From Bacteroides sp. (GTDB lineage Bacteria; Bacteroidota; Bacteroidia; Bacteroidales; Bacteroidaceae): a DNA stretch of 16,981 bases. Every line of letters starts with the position of its first letter. Position 1 is the stretch's first letter. The stretch spans positions 1-16,981 of the forward strand of contig JASLCG010000129.1 in NCBI GenBank assembly GCA_030151885.1, given 5' to 3'. Below are positions 14,795-16,981 of this stretch, in pieces. The position numbers were made by a program, and so were the translations under genes. A model generated the notes under the pieces. That model made no database searches. It was not told where the DNA came from and worked only from the letters and a program-made list of their open reading frames with translations.

Positions 14795-14944
14795 ATAGTT
14801 ACTATTGTATAATATGCTTAACTATTGAGTAAATATACTCCTAAAAAGAATCTTTATAAGAGATGATAGATTAATTAAAGATAGATAACGCATCAATTTT
14901 ATAAATATTAAGAGTTAAAGAACTATTTATTGCTTCTTTTTGAC

Positions 14945-14952
14945 TACTTTTG
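14945..14952 (+). promoter_or_regulatory. -7 promoter element for the nif3/zinc-ribbon pair
   Basis: TACTTTTG matches TAnnTTTG and lies 35 bp before the ATG at 14988. It falls inside the longer open frame that begins with TTG at 14940, which argues that the longer start is not used. No clear -33 element at standard spacing. Confidence 0.55.
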
Positions 14953-14987
14953 TAGTTCATATTATTAAGAAGAGATATTCAAAACGA

Positions 14988-16082
14988 ATGAAGATTAAGG
15001 ATATTATTAATGCCCTTGAACGTTTTGCACCTTTGCCCTTGCAGGATGGATTTGATAATTCCGGCCTGCAAATCGGATTAACTCAGGTGGAAGCTACAGG
15101 GGCTTTGTTGTGTCTGGACGTTACTGAAGCTATAATCGACGAAGCTATTTCGAAAGGTTGTAACCTTGTAATCGCCCATCATCCACTTCTTTTTAAAGGA
15201 TATAAATCTATTACAGGGAAGGACTATGTGGAGCGATGCATATTAAAAGCGATTAAAAACGACATCGTCATATATGCTGCACATACTAATCTAGACAATT
15301 CTACAGGCGGAGTAAGTTTTAAAATTGCCCAAAAATTAGGCTTAATAAATCCACGCATACTCGCACCTAAATCAGAAATGCTTGCCAAACTAATTACTTA
15401 TGTTCCTACTACTCATGTAGAACAGGTTAGAACCGCACTATTTAACGTAGGTTGCGGACATATTGGTAATTACGATTCTTGTAGCTTTAATGTAGCTGGA
15501 AACGGTACATTTAGAGCTTTAGAAGGTAGCAACCCATTCTGTGGTGAAGTAGGTAAGGTACACAATGAGGCTGAAGTTAGGGTAGAAACTGTATTCCCAG
15601 CATATAAAAAATCGACTATTATTAGTGCTTTATTAAAAGCTCATCCATACGAAGAGGTTGCTTTTGATATATTTGCACTGCAAAATAGTTGGCAAGAAGT
15701 AGGAGCTGGTGTAATAGCAGAGCTTCCTGAACCTATAGACGAGTTGGATTTCTTAAAACAAATTAAAGAGACCTTTAAAGTAGGATGCGTAAAACACAGC
15801 GACTTAAGAGGTTCTAAAATTAAAAAAGTGGCAATATGTGGAGGTTCTGGTGGATTCTTATTACCACAAGCAATTGGAGCAGGTGCAGACTTGTTTCTAT
15901 CAGCAGAAATTAAATACCACGACTACTTTGGAAAAGAAAACCAAATATTAATGGCCGATATAGGTCATTATGAGAGTGAACAGTACACTATAGAGCTATT
16001 TGAGGAGCTACTATTAGAGGCTTGTCCGACATTAAAAATGCACAAAACAGAAGTAAATACAAATCCTATAAATTATTTATAA
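14988..16082 (+). CDS. Nif3-like dinuclear metal-centre hexameric protein (YbgI/YqfO family)
   Basis: 364 residues from the ATG at 14988. The open frame extends upstream to a TTG at 14940, but those 16 residues are unlike the family and cover the promoter element; M-K-I-K-D-I begins where homologues do. Conserved residues of the two-metal site are present: H64-H65 in A-H-H-P, D103 in H-T-N-L-D, H327 and E331 in G-H-Y-E-S-E. D-G-F-D-N-S-G-L-Q (20-28) and I-C-G-G-S-G-G (283-289) are further signatures. Residues about 132-235 are the inserted PII/CutA-like domain found in long members such as YqfO. The family forms toroidal hexamers; its biochemical role is unsettled (proposed cyclohydrolase-related or metal-chaperone functions). 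The zinc-ribbon gene follows 6 bp after the stop, so the two are cotranscribed. Confidence 0.94.
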   Translation: MKIKDIINALERFAPLPLQDGFDNSGLQIGLTQVEATGALLCLDVTEAIIDEAISKGCNLVIAHHPLLFKGYKSITGKDYVERCILKAIKNDIVIYAAHTNLDNSTGGVSFKIAQKLGLINPRILAPKSEMLAKLITYVPTTHVEQVRTALFNVGCGHIGNYDSCSFNVAGNGTFRALEGSNPFCGEVGKVHNEAEVRVETVFPAYKKSTIISALLKAHPYEEVAFDIFALQNSWQEVGAGVIAELPEPIDELDFLKQIKETFKVGCVKHSDLRGSKIKKVAICGGSGGFLLPQAIGAGADLFLSAEIKYHDYFGKENQILMADIGHYESEQYTIELFEELLLEACPTLKMHKTEVNTNPINYL

Positions 16083-16088
16083 TTAATT

Positions 16089-16901
16089 ATGGCTAAAGAA
16101 GTAAAAGAATTATCTGCCGAGGACAAATTAAAAGTTCTTTACGACTTACAAACTATTTTATCAAAAATAGATGAGATTAAAACACTAAGAGGAGAGCTTC
16201 CACTAGAAGTTCAAGATTTAGAGGATGAAATCCAAGGTCTAAAGACTCGTATTGAAAACTTTAACGGGTCTATTGATCAGCTTAAAGAAGACGTTGCGAC
16301 TAAGAAAACTGAAATTGAAAACGCTAAAGCGCTTATCGAAAAATATACTGCACAGCAAGATAACGTACGTAACAACCGTGAGTACGACTTACTAAGCAAA
16401 GAGCTTGAATTCCAAAATCTTGAAATTCAACTTTTCGAAAAACGTATTAAGGAGTTTACTGCAGAAGAGAAAGAAAAACAAGAGGAGCTAAAAGAGACTA
16501 AAGAGATCCTTAAAGGTCGTGATGCCGATCTTGCTCTAAAGAAAAATGAGCTTGAAGAGATTGTTAGCGAAACGAAACAAGAAGAGGAAAAATTGAGAGA
16601 GAAAGCGAAAAAGCTTGAAAACAAAATTGAACCTCGTTTACTTCAATCATTTAAACGTATCCGCAAAAATACACGTAATGGTCTTGCAGTAGTTTATGTA
16701 GAACGTGATGCTTGTGGTGGTTGTTTCAATAAAATCCCACCTCAAAGACAACTAGATATTCGTTCTCGTAAAAAAATTATTGTTTGCGAATATTGTGGAC
16801 GTATTATGGTAGACCCTGAATTGGCAGGTATCAAAATAGAAGTGAAAGAAGAGGCTCCTAAAAAGAGAAAAACAACTAGAAGAAAGAAAACTGAAGAGTA
16901 G
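16089..16901 (+). CDS. Coiled-coil protein with C-terminal C4-type zinc ribbon (COG1579 / CT398-HP0958-like)
   Basis: 270 residues. Residues about 10-190 are a long charged heptad-rich antiparallel coiled coil (E, K, L dominated), interrupted near R-N-N-R-E-Y-D at 94-100, the conserved hinge of this family. A zinc ribbon follows with C209-G-G-C212 and C233-E-Y-C236. The tail from about 250 is a low-complexity K/E/R stretch (E-E-A-P-K-K-R-K-T-T-R-R-K-K). Relatives include chlamydial CT398 and Helicobacter HP0958 (FlgZ); proposed roles involve sigma-54, secretion or RNA/protein bridging, none demonstrated for Bacteroidota to my knowledge. It lies 6 bp after the Nif3-like gene, a pairing I believe recurs in Bacteroidales, which suggests a shared metal-related or translation-linked role. 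Both cysteine pairs are intact. Confidence 0.92.
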   Translation: MAKEVKELSAEDKLKVLYDLQTILSKIDEIKTLRGELPLEVQDLEDEIQGLKTRIENFNGSIDQLKEDVATKKTEIENAKALIEKYTAQQDNVRNNREYDLLSKELEFQNLEIQLFEKRIKEFTAEEKEKQEELKETKEILKGRDADLALKKNELEEIVSETKQEEEKLREKAKKLENKIEPRLLQSFKRIRKNTRNGLAVVYVERDACGGCFNKIPPQRQLDIRSRKKIIVCEYCGRIMVDPELAGIKIEVKEEAPKKRKTTRRKKTEE

Positions 16902-16913
16902 TTCAAGATTCTA

Positions 16914-16981
16914 CACTAGTTTAAATATTAAAAAGTCTGTGTACCCATGGGTACACAGACTTTTTAATATTTAAACTAGTG
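16914..16981. repeat. Perfect 68-bp palindrome at the window end
   Basis: Bases 16914-16947 are the exact reverse complement of 16948-16981 with no loop; the centre is CCCATGGG. The window's last base is the palindrome's last base. The outer 16 bp of each arm (CACTAGTTTAAATATT and its complement) are A/T-rich and add nothing needed for termination, so they may reflect assembly fold-back. Confidence 0.97.
16930..16965. terminator. Bidirectional intrinsic terminator after the zinc-ribbon gene
   Basis: The core of the terminal palindrome is A5, a perfect stem GTCTGTGTACCC/GGGTACACAGAC around a central AT, then T5. A-run, GC-containing stem and T-run make a symmetric terminator 28 bp after the stop codon, suited to ending transcripts from both directions. 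The T-run is read from sequence that could itself be an assembly mirror image. Confidence 0.75.

Noticed and set aside
16427..16624. Serine/phenylalanine-rich minus-strand open frame
   Set aside because: It is the antisense shadow of the Glu/Lys-rich coiled coil of the zinc-ribbon protein (GAA/AAA codons reversed to TTC/TTT).

Overview
The window looks like low-GC DNA from a Bacteroidota member, most likely order Bacteroidales; genus cannot be fixed by eye. The evidence is a SusC/SusD pair, a Bacteroidota-type FecR with a C-terminal DUF4974-like domain, several promoters matching the TAnnTTTG -7 consensus, no obvious Shine-Dalgarno sites, and adjacent Nif3 and C4 zinc-ribbon genes. Every gene I support is on the + strand.

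Region 1 (1-10055) is one functional unit: the last codons of a probable ECF sigma factor, a FecR-type anti-sigma factor, a SusC-type TonB-dependent transporter with an N-terminal STN signalling domain, a SusD lipoprotein, a discoidin-bearing lipoprotein in the surface-binding-protein position, and a lipoprotein M60 (gluzincin) peptidase with its own discoidin domain. A strong intrinsic terminator closes it. The likely working model is that SusC/SusD and the binding lipoprotein capture a host or environmental glycoprotein fragment, the M60 enzyme cuts the (O-glycosylated) peptide backbone, and cargo-loaded SusC signals through STN to FecR to release the sigma factor. No glycoside hydrolase lies in the visible part, so the locus appears built around proteolysis of glycoproteins.

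Region 2 (10056-12060) is accessory: a 251-bp intergenic stretch with two tandem copies of a TATTCAAC-N8-GTTGAATA palindrome, an unrecognised 317-residue protein that may be truncated, a 322-bp non-coding gap, and an unrecognised 133-residue protein followed by a good terminator.

Region 3 (12061-14770) has a FetA/FetB-like ABC pair (family role: iron export and metal stress), a 100-residue unknown probably in the same operon, and a GNAT-type protein with a degraded acetyl-CoA loop, behind its own promoter.

Region 4 (14771-16981) is conserved housekeeping DNA: a Nif3/YbgI-type dinuclear-metal protein (start corrected to 14988) and a coiled-coil C4 zinc-ribbon protein six bases downstream. The window ends exactly at the end of a perfect 68-bp palindrome. 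Its core is a plausible bidirectional terminator, but the flanks look like an assembly fold-back. I found no tRNA, rRNA, CRISPR array or insertion sequence.
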